A DNA stretch of 64,000 bases from Neoaquamicrobium microcysteis (GTDB lineage: Bacteria > Pseudomonadota > Alphaproteobacteria > Rhizobiales > Rhizobiaceae), in the NCBI RefSeq assembly GCF_008180155.1, contig NZ_VSZS01000055.1:62001-126000 (forward strand), read 5' to 3'. This document shows positions 44,462 through 54,793 of this stretch, piece after piece (the stretch's first letter is position 1; every line of letters starts with the position of its first letter). Below the pieces are notes generated by a model, which saw nothing but the letters and a program-made list of their open reading frames with translations, was not told the origin of the DNA and searched no databases. The translations under genes were made by a program, and so were the position numbers.

Positions 44462-45622
44462 ATGCCGATTCTCAACCGCGCCAGCGAAATGCAGGACGAG
44501 ATCGCAGGCTGGCGCAGGCGGCTGCACGAGACGCCGGAGATCGGTTTCGATCTGCCATTCACTTCCGGTTTCGTGGCGGACAGGCTGACCGAGTTCGGCT
44601 GCGACGAGGTCGTTCGCGGGGTAGGGCGCTCGGGCGTCGTCGCGGTTATCCATGGCCGTCTCGGCGAGGGCCCGACGATAGGGCTTCGCGCCGACATGGA
44701 CGCGCTGCCCATGTCAGAGGATAGCGGCGTCGCGCATGCCTCGCGGGTGGAAGGGCGCATGCACGCCTGCGGCCATGACGGCCACACGGCGATGCTCCTC
44801 GGCGCTGCGAGATATCTGGCCGAAACGCGCAATTTCGCAGGCTCCACCGTCCTGATCTTCCAGCCCGCCGAGGAAATAGGACAGGGCGCGCTTGGGATGC
44901 TGGGCGACGGGCTGATGGAGCGCTTCGGCATCGAGCGCGTTTTCGGCATGCACAACATGCCGGGGTTGCCGACGGGCCAGTTCGCGGTGAGGGCCGGGGC
45001 GATGATGGCGGCGGTGGCGAAATTCACCATCCGTATCAAGGGGCGCGGCGGCCATGCCGCGCGTCCTCACACCACAATCGACCCGATCATCGCCGGGGCG
45101 CAGATCGTGAACGCGCTTCAGACCATCGTGGCGCGGGGGACCGACCCGGTCGCCTCGCTGGTTGTGACGGTGACGCGCATAATCGCAGGAACCGCCTACA
45201 ACATCATTCCTGAAACGATCGAGATCTGGGGTACGACGCGCGCGCTCGACATGGATAACGCAGCCATGGCGGAGCGGCGCATAGGCGACATCTGCGATGG
45301 CATCGCGATGGCGACCGGCGCGGAGATAGTCATGGAGTACGACCAGGCCCATCCCGTCACTTTCAACCGTCCAGAAGAGGCCGAGTTCGTCGCAGGGGTC
45401 GCTCGGGACGTGGGTGGAACGGTCGATCTGACGGTGCGGCCGGTGATGGCAGGCGAGGATTTCTCACACATGCTGACGGCGCGTCCGGGCGCTTTCGTCT
45501 TCATCGGCAATGGCGACACGGCGGGGCTGCATCACCCCGCATACGACTTCGATGATGAGGCCATTCCCGCCGGCGTCAGCTACTGGATAAAGCTGGCGGA
45601 GACGGCGCTGGGTAAGCGTTAA
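44462..45622 (+). CDS. M20 family amidohydrolase (hippurate hydrolase type)
   Basis: A 386-residue M20D metal-dependent amidohydrolase. Key motifs are MHACGHDGHTAML (about residues 99-111), the metal-ligand PAEE at about 136-139 and the late HHPAYDF (about 359-365). It probably cleaves N-acyl amino acids or related amides. The 5' leader contains an imperfect hairpin CGGCGCG/CGCGCCG at 44428-44445, and AAGGAG 6 nt before the start. A second M20 gene lies at 57.6 kb. Confidence 0.9.
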   Translation: MPILNRASEMQDEIAGWRRRLHETPEIGFDLPFTSGFVADRLTEFGCDEVVRGVGRSGVVAVIHGRLGEGPTIGLRADMDALPMSEDSGVAHASRVEGRMHACGHDGHTAMLLGAARYLAETRNFAGSTVLIFQPAEEIGQGALGMLGDGLMERFGIERVFGMHNMPGLPTGQFAVRAGAMMAAVAKFTIRIKGRGGHAARPHTTIDPIIAGAQIVNALQTIVARGTDPVASLVVTVTRIIAGTAYNIIPETIEIWGTTRALDMDNAAMAERRIGDICDGIAMATGAEIVMEYDQAHPVTFNRPEEAEFVAGVARDVGGTVDLTVRPVMAGEDFSHMLTARPGAFVFIGNGDTAGLHHPAYDFDDEAIPAGVSYWIKLAETALGKR

Positions 45623-45662
45623 ACTCTATAGTGCGACCCTCGAAGGACGCACCATCTCGCAA

Positions 45663-46064
45663 TCAGGCCGGCTCGAATTCCAGCGCGACGCCATTGATGC
45701 AGTAGCGCAGGCCGGTGGGCGGAGGGCCGTCGGGGAAGACGTGGCCGAGATGGCTGCCGCAGGTCGCGCAATGCACTTCGGTGCGGACCATGCCGTAGCT
45801 GCGGTCCTCAGTGGTCTCGACCGAACCGGGAACCGGATCGTTGAAGCTCGGCCAGCCAGTACCGCTCTCGAACTTCAGCGTTGCCTCGAACAGAGGCTGG
45901 TCGCAGCCGACGCATTTGAACGTACCGGGCCGCTTCTCGTAGAGCAGTGCACAGCTTCCCGGGCGCTCGGTGCCGTGCTGGCGCATCACCTGATACTGTT
46001 CCGGCGTCAGCAGTGCGCGCCACTCCGCGTCGGTGCGGGTAACGGGATAGGTGTGAGTGTCCAT
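45663..46064 (-). CDS. msrB: peptide-methionine (R)-S-oxide reductase MsrB
   Basis: A 133-residue MsrB, reducing the R-form of methionine sulfoxide. The catalytic cysteine is Cys122 in [11 protein letters not shown], and the zinc-binding cysteines are C51, C54, C99 and C102. The [11 protein letters not shown] segment (about residues 67-77) is typical. AGGAG 8 nt upstream selects the start at 46064 within a longer frame. Confidence 0.95.
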   Translation of the reverse strand: MDTHTYPVTRTDAEWRALLTPEQYQVMRQHGTERPGSCALLYEKRPGTFKCVGCDQPLFEATLKFESGTGWPSFNDPVPGSVETTEDRSYGMVRTEVHCATCGSHLGHVFPDGPPPTGLRYCINGVALEFEPA

Positions 46065-46118
46065 GCGATAGCTCCTGAAAGGGGATCGTCGCATATGTAA
46101 TGCGGGCGGGGGCGGTCC

Positions 46119-47309
46119 TCAATGCTTCCTTGAAAGCTCGCGCGTAGCCTGTTCCAGCCCTTTCAGGGTGAGCGGGTACATGCGTGCGGAGAACAGTTCG
46201 CGGATCATGGCGATGGAGTGCGTGTAGCTCCAGTGCTTTTCGCGCACGGGGTTGAGCCAGACTGCATTCGGCCACTGCGCGAGCACGCGCGACAGCCACA
46301 CGTTTCCGGCTTCCTCGTTCCAGTGTTCGACCGAGCCGCCGGGATAGGCGATCTCGTATGGGCTCATGGAGGCATCGCCGACAAAGATGACCTTGTAGTC
46401 GGGGCCATATTTGTGAAGCACGTCGAAGGTGGGGACCACTTCCGCGTGGCGGCGGCGATTGTCCTTCCAGACGCCTTCGTACAGACAGTTGTGGAAGTAG
46501 AAATACTCCATGTGCTTGAACTCGACGCGGGCTGCTGAAAACAGCTCCTCGACAACCTTGATGTGATCGTCCATCGAGCCGCCCACGTCGAAGAACATCA
46601 GCAGCTTCACGGCATTGCGCCGCTCGGGCCGCGTCTGCACATCGAGATAGCCGTGCTCGGCGGTTGCGTGGATGGTGCCGGGCAGATCGAGTTCCTCCAC
46701 CGCGCCCTCGCGCACCCAGCGCCGCAGCCGCTTGAGCGCGACCTTGATGTTGCGGGTACCGAGCTCGACGGAATCGTCGAAGTTCTTGAACTCGCGCCGG
46801 TCCCACACCTTGACCGCGCGGCGATGGCGGCTCTCGTGCTGGCCGATACGCACACCTTCAGGATTGTAGCCATAGGCGCCGAAGGGCGAAGTTCCGGCGG
46901 TGCCGATCCATTTAGACCCGCCCTGGTGGCGGCCCTTCTGCTCTTCGAGGCGCTGCTTCAACGTCTCCATCAGCTTCTCGAAGCCGCCCAGCGACTCGAC
47001 CAGCTTCTTTTCCTCGTCTGTCAGGTGCTTTTCGGCGAGCCGGCGCAGCCATTCTTCCGGCAGGTTGGCAACGTCGATGGCGCCCTCACCCGACACCGCC
47101 TCGACGCCTTTGAAGACATGACTGAAAACCTGATCGAAGCGGTCGATATGGCGCTCGTCCTTCACCAGCGCCGCGCGTGACATGTAATAAAAGCCTTCCA
47201 CGTCGTAGTCGACCAGCCCCGCCTCCATGCCTTCCAGCATGGTCAGGTATTCGCGCAGGGAAACCGGCACCCGGGCTGCTTTGAGTTCAAGGAAGAAGGG
47301 GAGAAACAT
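46119..47309 (-). CDS. VWA domain protein (CoxE-like)
   Basis: A 396-residue protein with an N-terminal helical region and a C-terminal von Willebrand A domain. The MIDAS motif is DVGGSMDDH at about residues 241-249, a variant (G for S) seen in this protein family. It works as the partner of the MoxR-type AAA+ ATPase at 48648-49484, likely in metal-cofactor or protein-complex maturation. Here the pair is separated by three genes, including an HNH gene on the other strand. Confidence 0.87.
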   Translation of the reverse strand: MFLPFFLELKAARVPVSLREYLTMLEGMEAGLVDYDVEGFYYMSRAALVKDERHIDRFDQVFSHVFKGVEAVSGEGAIDVANLPEEWLRRLAEKHLTDEEKKLVESLGGFEKLMETLKQRLEEQKGRHQGGSKWIGTAGTSPFGAYGYNPEGVRIGQHESRHRRAVKVWDRREFKNFDDSVELGTRNIKVALKRLRRWVREGAVEELDLPGTIHATAEHGYLDVQTRPERRNAVKLLMFFDVGGSMDDHIKVVEELFSAARVEFKHMEYFYFHNCLYEGVWKDNRRRHAEVVPTFDVLHKYGPDYKVIFVGDASMSPYEIAYPGGSVEHWNEEAGNVWLSRVLAQWPNAVWLNPVREKHWSYTHSIAMIRELFSARMYPLTLKGLEQATRELSRKH

Positions 47310-47371
47310 GTGCTAAAATTCTAGCTTCCTGCGTTACGGGTCTTTAGCGGGGCAAGCATACACTTCTTGTC

Positions 47372-47800
47372 ATGCAACTGGATCAAATAAGCGATCTCCA
47401 TCTGGCCGCTACGCGTTTGCTGGGCGCGTGGTGGAAGTATGATCGTCGCAACTGGTGCGCCTATTGCGGTATTCCAATGCGAAAGCGCGGAGCCAAAGGA
47501 AAGCCACTTCCGCCCAACAAGGCTACGCGAGATCACATTATACCAAAGGCTCACAAGGGAGGTGGCGTGACGATTCCCGCTTGCCTGGGATGCAACGCTG
47601 CAAAGGGGAAGTTGTCGTTGCCCGAGTTTCTTGAGAGCAAGCATTTCGGCACGATACGCCTTAAAAAACATCGAAAGAAGTGGCCTATCCATGACCTCTG
47701 GGTTGTGAGCGTACTTGCCGCTCTCAAATGCGCCGAAACCTCCTACGAACCCGCTGCCCTCCATGCCGTCGCCGAGATTAAAGCAGATCATACTCGATGA
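47372..47800 (+). CDS. HNH endonuclease family protein
   Basis: A 142-residue HNH nuclease. The zinc CxxC pair is at residues 29 and 32 (CAYC), the HNH core includes DHIIPK (His55), then CLGCNAAKG (residues 71-79: CxxCN). The codon use is visibly more AT-rich than the neighbouring genes, suggesting transfer. It is on the opposite strand to the MoxR/VWA genes and ends overlapping by 23 nt the 3' end of the GNAT gene. It resembles free-standing HNH genes of phages or mobile elements rather than known restriction systems. Confidence 0.82.
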   Translation: MQLDQISDLHLAATRLLGAWWKYDRRNWCAYCGIPMRKRGAKGKPLPPNKATRDHIIPKAHKGGGVTIPACLGCNAAKGKLSLPEFLESKHFGTIRLKKHRKKWPIHDLWVVSVLAALKCAETSYEPAALHAVAEIKADHTR

Positions 47801-48230
47801 AGCCGGTTTTGCGGGCAACGCGATCGTAGAGGCGGCGGGCGGTGGCGTTGGTTTCGTGCGTCATCCAATAGACATTGGTGACACCGCGTTCTGCTGCTGC
47901 CTTGCGCACCGCTTCTATCAGCGCCTCGCCCGCGCCCATGCCGCGCGCCTCCGGCGCCGTGTATAAATCCTGCAGGTAACAATTCCCCTCGATCGACCAG
48001 CAGGAACGGTGGAACAGATAGTGCACCAGTCCGACAGGCCGGCCATTGATCAGCGCCAACAGCCCGCGGGGCTCGAAATCACCTTCGGAAAACAGCCGCT
48101 GCCATGTCGTCAGATAGACCGTCTCCGGGACCGTCGTTTCGTAGAACGTCAGATAATCCGTCCACAGACGCCGCCACGCGTCGTGATCGGATGCTTGCAG
48201 CGGGCGCATAGAGACTGAAGCCGTCGACAC
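47778..48230 (-). CDS. GNAT family N-acetyltransferase
   Basis: A 150-residue GNAT acetyltransferase with the acetyl-CoA motif A (LQDLYTAPEARGMGAGEALIE; core RGMGAGEALI at about residues 95-104). A GTG at 48230 with AAGGTG ahead is chosen as start; ATG 48209 is the alternative. The 3' end overlaps the convergent HNH gene. Its upstream end abuts the secreted protein gene (48235). Confidence 0.82.
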   Translation of the reverse strand: MSTASVSMRPLQASDHDAWRRLWTDYLTFYETTVPETVYLTTWQRLFSEGDFEPRGLLALINGRPVGLVHYLFHRSCWSIEGNCYLQDLYTAPEARGMGAGEALIEAVRKAAAERGVTNVYWMTHETNATARRLYDRVARKTGFIEYDLL

Positions 48231-48234
48231 CCCG

Positions 48235-48647
48235 TCACCTTGTCGCCTGATAGGAATAGGATGCACACATGGACTCGTCGCTCTCCGGCGGCATGTCCCC
48301 TGTGAAGACCGCGAGCGAGGTCAGTCCATAGCTTCCTTCCCATGCGGCGATGAACGTGACGTCGCCATTGCCGCATAGTTCGTTGCCGCTCTCGAGTGTC
48401 GGATCGTCGGGGTTCTCGACCCTGTAGACTGACGCCTGCCTTGCTCGTCCGTCGATCGTGAGATTGTCGGCCGCCTTTTCCGAGAAGGCCATCGTCTTGC
48501 CGTTGGCGAAGGTGATGCCGGTTTCGTCGAGCTCTATGTCGCCGGTGATGCTCATCGCCGTGTTGCTCACGGCGGTGTAGCTTTCGGCGAAGGCCGGCGC
48601 GGCCGAAAACAAGAGGGCCGCAAGCGTCGCGATGGTCTGGCGCATGA

Positions 48648-48651
<4 letters not shown>
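48235..48651 (-). CDS. small secreted protein of unknown function
   Basis: A 138-residue protein with a signal peptide (MIMRQTIATLAALLFSAAPAFA, cleavage about residue 22) and a short beta-rich mature domain with two cysteines (SGNELCGNGD and SDESMCASY). AAGGAG is 4 nt ahead of the start. It begins overlapping the MoxR gene's stop codon by 4 nt. No family is recognised. Confidence 0.8.
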
Positions 48652-49484
<833 letters not shown>

Positions 49485-49649
49485 CCATGCTCTCCTGTTC
49501 GTCGACGCGACAGTAGGGGCCGGCCGTGGAGAGAGCAAGGCGACCTCGCTCCGACGCCTCATCCCGCTGCCAACGGCGTTGGCCGCGCGCGTGGAGGCCG
49601 GGGAAACGTCTCATTTCACTGGCGGCAAGGCTCCGAGAAGCCTATATTG

Positions 49650-49815
49650 GCGGTGACGATCTGCGCTTCCCGACAGGAACAACTTATCCCCGGGGCCTTA
49701 TTGATCCTTAGGGAGCTGTCCCTGGCCGGGCCCGTGGGCTCGGACATACGGCGCCCACCTACTTTGTAGGCACCCGGGATCAACCGTTCCATCGGCTGTC
49801 GTGGATCGTCACCCT
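49650..49815 (+). ncRNA. ssrS: 6S RNA
   Basis: The 6S RNA, which mimics an open promoter and binds housekeeping RNA polymerase. A perfect 10-bp closing stem is formed by GGTGACGATC (49652-49661) and GATCGTCACC (49804-49813). The downstream 3' strand contains the family hallmark GGCGCCCACCTACTTTG (about 49750-49766). CTATAT (about 49642) lies at the expected -10 distance. It is immediately upstream of the 5-formyl-THF cyclo-ligase gene, the classic synteny of ssrS. Confidence 0.92.
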
Positions 49816-49907
49816 TCCTTTCCTTCATCTCTTTCGCTGACGCGCCGATTTCCCGATAGTGGCCGCGCGCCTTAAATCCTATCCGGAGGGGCGCGGACGG
49901 AGGATCG

Positions 49908-50480
49908 ATGCACGCTCAACTCAAGAAGCAACTGCGCCAGCAGGCACTTGCAAGGCGCGACGCGCTGGACCCGCAATGGCGCATCGAAGCGTCGCTGGAC
50001 ATGGCGCAGGTCGCGCGCGATATCGAGATCGCTCCAGGCATGGTGGTCTCCGGGTTCTGGCCGATGCGTTCCGAGGTGGACGTCCGGCCGCTCATGTTTG
50101 CGCTGCGCGAGCAGGGCGCGCGACTGTGCCTGCCCGCCATCCTCGACCGGACGACCATAGTGTTTCGGGAGCTCGTGCGCGGTGCGCCCCTGGTGGACAT
50201 GGGTTTCGGCACGGCGGGACCCGGCGAAGAGGCCGAGGTGCTAGACCCCGCGCTGATGCTGGTGCCGCTGGCCGCCTTCGACGCGCGCGGCCATCGCATC
50301 GGGTACGGCGCGGGATACTACGACCGCGCGATAGACAGCCTGCATGGAAAAGGGCTGTCGCCGCGCCTGATCGGCATCGCCTTCGATTGCCAGCAGGTGG
50401 AGGAGGTGCCGAACCAGGACCACGACGTGGAACTGGGTGAAATTCTCACCGAAAGCGGGTTGCGCCGGTTTCCGATCTAG
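49908..50480 (+). CDS. 5-formyltetrahydrofolate cyclo-ligase
   Basis: A 190-residue ATP-dependent enzyme (MTHFS), converting 5-formyl-THF to methenyl-THF. N-terminal KKQLRQQALARRDAL, the central LVPLAAFDARGHRIGYGAGYYD (core GYGAGYYDR at about residues 136-144) and the C-terminal segment are typical. It follows the 6S RNA by about 90 nt. The start at 49908 has a clear GGAGGAT ribosome site. Confidence 0.93.
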   Translation: MHAQLKKQLRQQALARRDALDPQWRIEASLDMAQVARDIEIAPGMVVSGFWPMRSEVDVRPLMFALREQGARLCLPAILDRTTIVFRELVRGAPLVDMGFGTAGPGEEAEVLDPALMLVPLAAFDARGHRIGYGAGYYDRAIDSLHGKGLSPRLIGIAFDCQQVEEVPNQDHDVELGEILTESGLRRFPI

Positions 50481-50541
50481 CTGGCGGCCGCGAACGGAAA
50501 ACCGCTTCACACTTTTCCTGCATCTGCTTTATAGAGCCGGC

Positions 50542-51366
50542 ATGAGGCTTCTTTTTCTTGGCGACATGGTGGGCCGTACCGGCCGGACGGCGGTATGGGA
50601 ACGGCTCCCCGGGCTGATTTCCGATCTTCGGCTCGATTTCGTGATCGTCAACGGCGAGAACGCGGCGGGCGGTTTCGGCATCACCGAGGACATCTACCTC
50701 CAGACGCTGGAGGCCGGCGCCGACGTGGTGACGACAGGCAACCACGTATGGGACCAGCGCGAGGCTCTGGAATTCGCCTCGCGCTCGGATCGGTTCATCA
50801 GGCCCGCCAACTTTCCCATCGGTACTCCGGGCAGGGGTACGGGCCTTTACGAGGCGAAAAACGGTGCGCGCGTCTTCGTGACCAACATCATGGGCCGTGT
50901 GTTCATGCACCCTGAACTGGACGACCCGTTCCAGGCGGCGGAACGCGAGCTGGAAGCCTGCCCGCTGGGCGAGGTGGCAGACGCGGTAGTGATCGACTTC
51001 CACGCCGAAGCCACTTCGGAAAAGATGTGCATGGGCCATTTCGTCGATGGGCGAGCGAGCCTCGTCGTCGGCACGCATACCCACCAGCCCACAGCCGACC
51101 ACCAGATTCTCGACGGGGGAACCGGCTACCTGACCGATGCCGGAATGTGCGGCGACTACAACTCCTCTCTCGGCATGGACAAGGAAGAGCCGCTCAACCG
51201 GTTTCTATCCAAGGTGCCGAAAGGTCGTTTCGAGGCGGCAGGCGGGCCGGCTACAATTTGCGGCGTCGGCGTGGACATTTCCGACCGAACCGGCCTTTGC
51301 GAAAAGATCGCGCCGTTGCGGCTCGGGCCGCGACTGGAAGAGACCGTGCCGGCGTTCTGGCTGTAG
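50542..51366 (+). CDS. TIGR00282 family metallophosphoesterase (YmdB-like)
   Basis: A 274-residue metallophosphoesterase of the YmdB type, which in Bacillus acts as a cyclic-nucleotide phosphodiesterase. LFLGDMVGRTGR at the N-terminus, VNGENAAGGFG (about residues 36-46), TGNHVWDQRE (about 64-73), VIDFHAEATSEK (about 148-159), and GTHTHQPTAD (about 175-184) carry the two-metal ligands. It starts 62 nt after the folate ligase. Confidence 0.93.
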   Translation: MRLLFLGDMVGRTGRTAVWERLPGLISDLRLDFVIVNGENAAGGFGITEDIYLQTLEAGADVVTTGNHVWDQREALEFASRSDRFIRPANFPIGTPGRGTGLYEAKNGARVFVTNIMGRVFMHPELDDPFQAAERELEACPLGEVADAVVIDFHAEATSEKMCMGHFVDGRASLVVGTHTHQPTADHQILDGGTGYLTDAGMCGDYNSSLGMDKEEPLNRFLSKVPKGRFEAAGGPATICGVGVDISDRTGLCEKIAPLRLGPRLEETVPAFWL

Positions 51367-51504
51367 GCCAAGGCGAAAAATTCTTGCGTAGAGCCGCGGA
51401 ACCGAAACAGCCGTCGCGCATTTAAAGTCGCTGCCGGTCTCGTTGACGATGTCACGGCGCAGCCTTAGCTTTTATCCGCTCTTCTTCTTCCGGGGACATC
51501 CGAC

Positions 51505-52275
51505 ATGGAATTTCTGGCGAGCCATTTCGACTGGCTGAACGATCCTACCGCCTGGGTCGCTTTGGTAACGCTTATCGCGCTCGAGGTCGTGCTCGGCATC
51601 GACAACCTCATCTTCATCTCGATCCTGTCAAACAAGCTGCCCGAACATCAGCGCGAGCGGGCCCGCCGTCTTGGCATCGGGGCGGCACTCATCATGCGCC
51701 TGGTCCTGCTGGCAACCATCGCATTCATCGTGCAGCTTACGCAGCCGGTGTTCACGCTCTTCGGCGAGCCCTTTTCCTGGAAGGACATCATACTGCTGGT
51801 CGGTGGCCTGTTCCTGGTATGGAAGGCGACGAAGGAAATTCACCACACCGTCGATCCTGTCGACCACAAGGAGGACGTGGTCTCCCGCGCCGCGACCGTC
51901 ACGATGGGTGGCGCCATATTCCAGATTCTCCTGCTCGACCTCGTCTTCTCGGTGGATTCGATCATCACCGCGGTCGGAATGACCGAGCATATCGCGATCA
52001 TGTACATCGCGGTCATCATAACGGTAGCTGTGATGCTGATCGCCGCCACTCCTCTCGCCAACTTCATCGGCAAGAATCCAACGATCGTGATGCTGGCGCT
52101 GGCGTTCCTGCTGATGATCGGCATGACGCTTATCGCGGAAGGCATGGGCTTCCACGTGCCCAAGGGGTACATCTACGCGGCGATGGGTTTCTCCGCCCTG
52201 GTGGAGAGCCTGAACATGCTGGCACGCCGCAAGAAGACGATAGACAAGTCGGCCGGGATCGAGCCCGGCCACTGA
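51505..52275 (+). CDS. TerC family integral membrane protein
   Basis: A 256-residue membrane protein of the TerC/YoaE family, with about seven hydrophobic segments. The signature [21 protein letters not shown] (core GIDNLIF) at about residues 27-45 and [17 protein letters not shown] (about 145-161) hold the conserved aspartates. Some relatives transport manganese or act at tellurite resistance; the role here is not clear. No yybP-ykoY riboswitch was seen ahead of it. Confidence 0.92.
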   Translation: MEFLASHFDWLNDPTAWVALVTLIALEVVLGIDNLIFISILSNKLPEHQRERARRLGIGAALIMRLVLLATIAFIVQLTQPVFTLFGEPFSWKDIILLVGGLFLVWKATKEIHHTVDPVDHKEDVVSRAATVTMGGAIFQILLLDLVFSVDSIITAVGMTEHIAIMYIAVIITVAVMLIAATPLANFIGKNPTIVMLALAFLLMIGMTLIAEGMGFHVPKGYIYAAMGFSALVESLNMLARRKKTIDKSAGIEPGH

Positions 52276-52277
52276 AA

Positions 52278-52300
52278 TCTAGACCTCATCTCGGTCTAGA
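52278..52300. terminator. convergent-gene hairpin after terC
   Basis: TCTAGACC (52278-52285) and GGTCTAGA (52293-52300) form an 8-bp stem with loop TCATCTC, located between the terC stop and the convergent MBL gene stop. It lacks a clear T-tract on either side, so it may end transcription only partially. The MBL stop codon lies inside its right arm. Confidence 0.5.
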
Positions 52301-53135
52301 CGCCGCGCAGGACGAGTATGGTTGGCCTGCGCGGCAGGTCACGCAGCGAGACCGAGAAGGAGCGCTCCTCCGAGAGCCTGACGTCGAAGGTCTCGCCCAT
52401 GCGACCGGTGAACTCGCCAAGCGGCGTCGCATGGCGGTGCATGGGCAGGATGATCGACGAGAACAGCCGCTTTGCAATGTCGCTCATCGCGCCGACCGAC
52501 AATGTCATGCCTCCGTCTATCGGCACCATGAGGATATCGAGCCGGCCGATCGCGCCGTAGTGCTCGTCTTCCAGATGATGGTGCAGGTGGCCGAGGTGCC
52601 CGATGCAGAGGCCGGCCACCTCGAAGATGAAGATCGAGTTGCCGTCGGGCTCGAGCCCACCCCAGTTGCGGATGTCGGTCGGGACGTTGCGGATATAGAC
52701 ATCCTCAACGACGACCGCGTGCTTCGCCGGACCGCCGTCCGGGTTCCAGCCGCGCAATACATGCTCGATGCCGGGATCGGGAGTGTCGGTGAAGTGGGTG
52801 CGATGCGCCTTGTTCATGGTGACAACGCGCGGCAGCGGTTCGGCGCCGTAGTGTCCTGAAAAGTCTGTGGCGATGCGCACGCCGCTGGGCGTCTCGATCA
52901 CGTAGGTGGAGTGACCCGCATAGGTGATGGTAACGTCGCCGTCGACGAAGGTCTGAACGGCGAGCGGCCCGGCTGGAGCGAAATTCGCGTAGGTAACCTG
53001 TGGCAGGCCCTCGGCGATCGCCACGCAGCGACTGGGAACGGGCTCTTCCTGCGGTGATTGAGCCTGCGCGAATGATGCGGGAAGCGCGAGCGTCAGCAAC
53101 GCGGCGGCGAAGGCGAGGCGGCGGGCGTGGCGCAT
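52296..53135 (-). CDS. MBL-fold metallo-hydrolase, UlaG-like, secreted
   Basis: A 279-residue metallo-beta-lactamase-fold protein with a signal peptide (MRHARRLAFAAALLTLALPAS ... AQAQ). The core begins ITYAGHSTYVIETPSGVRIATDF (AGHSTYVIE, typical of UlaG-like proteins), then HRTHFTDTPD and GHLGHLHHHL with several histidines, which would bind metal. The substrate is unknown; some relatives are lactonases. The start at 53135 begins the signal peptide. Confidence 0.85.
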   Translation of the reverse strand: MRHARRLAFAAALLTLALPASFAQAQSPQEEPVPSRCVAIAEGLPQVTYANFAPAGPLAVQTFVDGDVTITYAGHSTYVIETPSGVRIATDFSGHYGAEPLPRVVTMNKAHRTHFTDTPDPGIEHVLRGWNPDGGPAKHAVVVEDVYIRNVPTDIRNWGGLEPDGNSIFIFEVAGLCIGHLGHLHHHLEDEHYGAIGRLDILMVPIDGGMTLSVGAMSDIAKRLFSSIILPMHRHATPLGEFTGRMGETFDVRLSEERSFSVSLRDLPRRPTILVLRGV

Positions 53136-53252
53136 GGCATGGCTCCGGAACGGCGGGCGTCTCCGGCAGGTTAAGCCAAGCGTCACATATCGCCACCCGG
53201 CTCGGGCGCACGCCGCTTCACGATTGTGCGAGCTCTGCGCCCGGCGTTGCGC

Positions 53253-53864
53253 TCAGCCGGCGGAGGCCGGTTCCTTTTGCGGCTGGTGGTGCGGCGTGTA
53301 GCCGAGCGCGCGGGCGAGGGTGGCGGCAACCCCAAGCATGAGCCGCTGGGCTGTCTGCGGGCGGCCGTCCAGCCATGTCGGATCGAGCAGGGTTTCCCTG
53401 ATGGTCAGGGCCGACTGTAGCGGGTTCTTGATGTTGCCCTCGCGGTCGACCTTGCCCTGCTGTGCTAGGGCCGTCAGCGTCTCGAAGAAGCGCTGAGCCC
53501 GCTGCAGGTTGTGCATGTCCGGTTCGCGCGAGGTTACCGTCTGCCGCACGTGCATCTCGCCCGTCCCGACATTGCGGGGATGGACATGGGCGGTGTTGCA
53601 GGGAACTTCGAATATATGCGGCGCATCGCGGCGATGCTCGGTTTCCCCGACCCGGCAGACAGTGCTTCCCGCTATGAGATCGAAGCGCTCGGAGACGTAG
53701 CCCTTCGGCCCGGCGTGATAGTGCCGCGCGCTGGTGAGCGTCTCGCCCGGCGCAACGAACCAGTCCATCACCAGCCGCGTGCCGCCATTGTCGGCGGGCA
53801 GTTCGGTAAAAACGAGACGCGTCCTGCTCACCGGATTGAAATAGCTGTCCCCCTGCGCGGTCAT
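53253..53864 (-). CDS. cupin-like protein of unknown function
   Basis: A 203-residue protein with a cupin-like core ([34 protein letters not shown]; core [14 protein letters not shown] and the later [16 protein letters not shown] with candidate metal histidines) and a helical C-terminus ([22 protein letters not shown]). The start at 53864 is preferred because of GGGAGG 9 nt upstream. No function is assigned. Confidence 0.72.
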   Translation of the reverse strand: MTAQGDSYFNPVSRTRLVFTELPADNGGTRLVMDWFVAPGETLTSARHYHAGPKGYVSERFDLIAGSTVCRVGETEHRRDAPHIFEVPCNTAHVHPRNVGTGEMHVRQTVTSREPDMHNLQRAQRFFETLTALAQQGKVDREGNIKNPLQSALTIRETLLDPTWLDGRPQTAQRLMLGVAATLARALGYTPHHQPQKEPASAG

Positions 53865-54043
53865 GGCTGCAGCCTCCCGTTGCTCCCCACCCAGTTTCCA
53901 GCCCGAAAACGGCTGCCGCAAGCAGAATCTGCGCGGGAAGAACGATGAACCTCCCCGACAGCCGGCTTCTGGACGCGGCGGGGCGTTTTCTCTATATAGC
54001 CCGCCATTCAACGACATCGCGAAGAAGTGCGCATAGGGGTGTT

Positions 54044-54793
54044 ATGGCAGGTCATTCACAGTTCAAGAACATCATGCATCGCAAGGGCCGGCAGGACGCG
54101 GTTCGATCCAAGATGTTTTCCAAGCTCGCACGCGAAATCACGGTCGCGGCAAAGACCGGACTGCCAGATCCCGACATGAACCCCCGCCTGCGTCTCGCCG
54201 TGCAGAACGCCAAGGCGCAGTCGATGCCGAAGGACAACATCCAGCGCGCCATCAACAAGGCGGCGGGCGGCGATGCGGAGAACTACGAGGAAGTGCGCTA
54301 CGAAGGCTACGGCCCCGGCGGTATCGCCGTCATCGTCGAGGCGCTGACCGACAACCGCAACCGTACCGCATCCAACGTGCGCGCAGCCTTTACCAAGGCC
54401 GGCGGGGCGCTGGGCGAAACCGGCTCGGTATCCTTCATGTGGGACCGCGTTGGCGAGATCGTCTACAAGCCCGAGGCCGGCGACGCCGACAAGGTGATGG
54501 AGGCGGCGATCGAGGCCGGAGCCGACGACGTGCAGTCGGACGAGGACGGCCACGTGATCCTGTGTGCCTTCGAGAGCATTGGCGAGGTGACTTCCGCGCT
54601 GGAGGCCTCGCTGGGCGAGGCTGAATCGGTCAAGACGATCTGGAAGCCCCAGACCACGACGCCTGTTGACGAAGATCGCGCGCAGTCGATCCTCAAGCTC
54701 ATCGGTACTCTGGACGACGACGACGACGTACAGAACGTCTACGCGAACTTCGAGGTCGACGACGAGACGATGGCCAAGTTGAGCGCTGCGTGA
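54044..54793 (+). CDS. yebC: YebC/PmpR family transcriptional regulator
   Basis: A 249-residue YebC-family protein: [19 protein letters not shown] at the N-terminus, [20 protein letters not shown] (about residues 59-78), and [20 protein letters not shown] (about 91-110). YebC proteins are DNA-binding regulators, and recent work links family members to translation through polyproline. GGTGTT precedes the start, which is not a strong ribosome site. The following gene overlaps its stop by 4 nt. Confidence 0.95.
   Translation: MAGHSQFKNIMHRKGRQDAVRSKMFSKLAREITVAAKTGLPDPDMNPRLRLAVQNAKAQSMPKDNIQRAINKAAGGDAENYEEVRYEGYGPGGIAVIVEALTDNRNRTASNVRAAFTKAGGALGETGSVSFMWDRVGEIVYKPEAGDADKVMEAAIEAGADDVQSDEDGHVILCAFESIGEVTSALEASLGEAESVKTIWKPQTTTPVDEDRAQSILKLIGTLDDDDDVQNVYANFEVDDETMAKLSAA

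Noticed and set aside
51367-51504. yybP-ykoY manganese riboswitch ahead of the TerC gene
   Set aside because: The conserved core loops of this riboswitch were not found.
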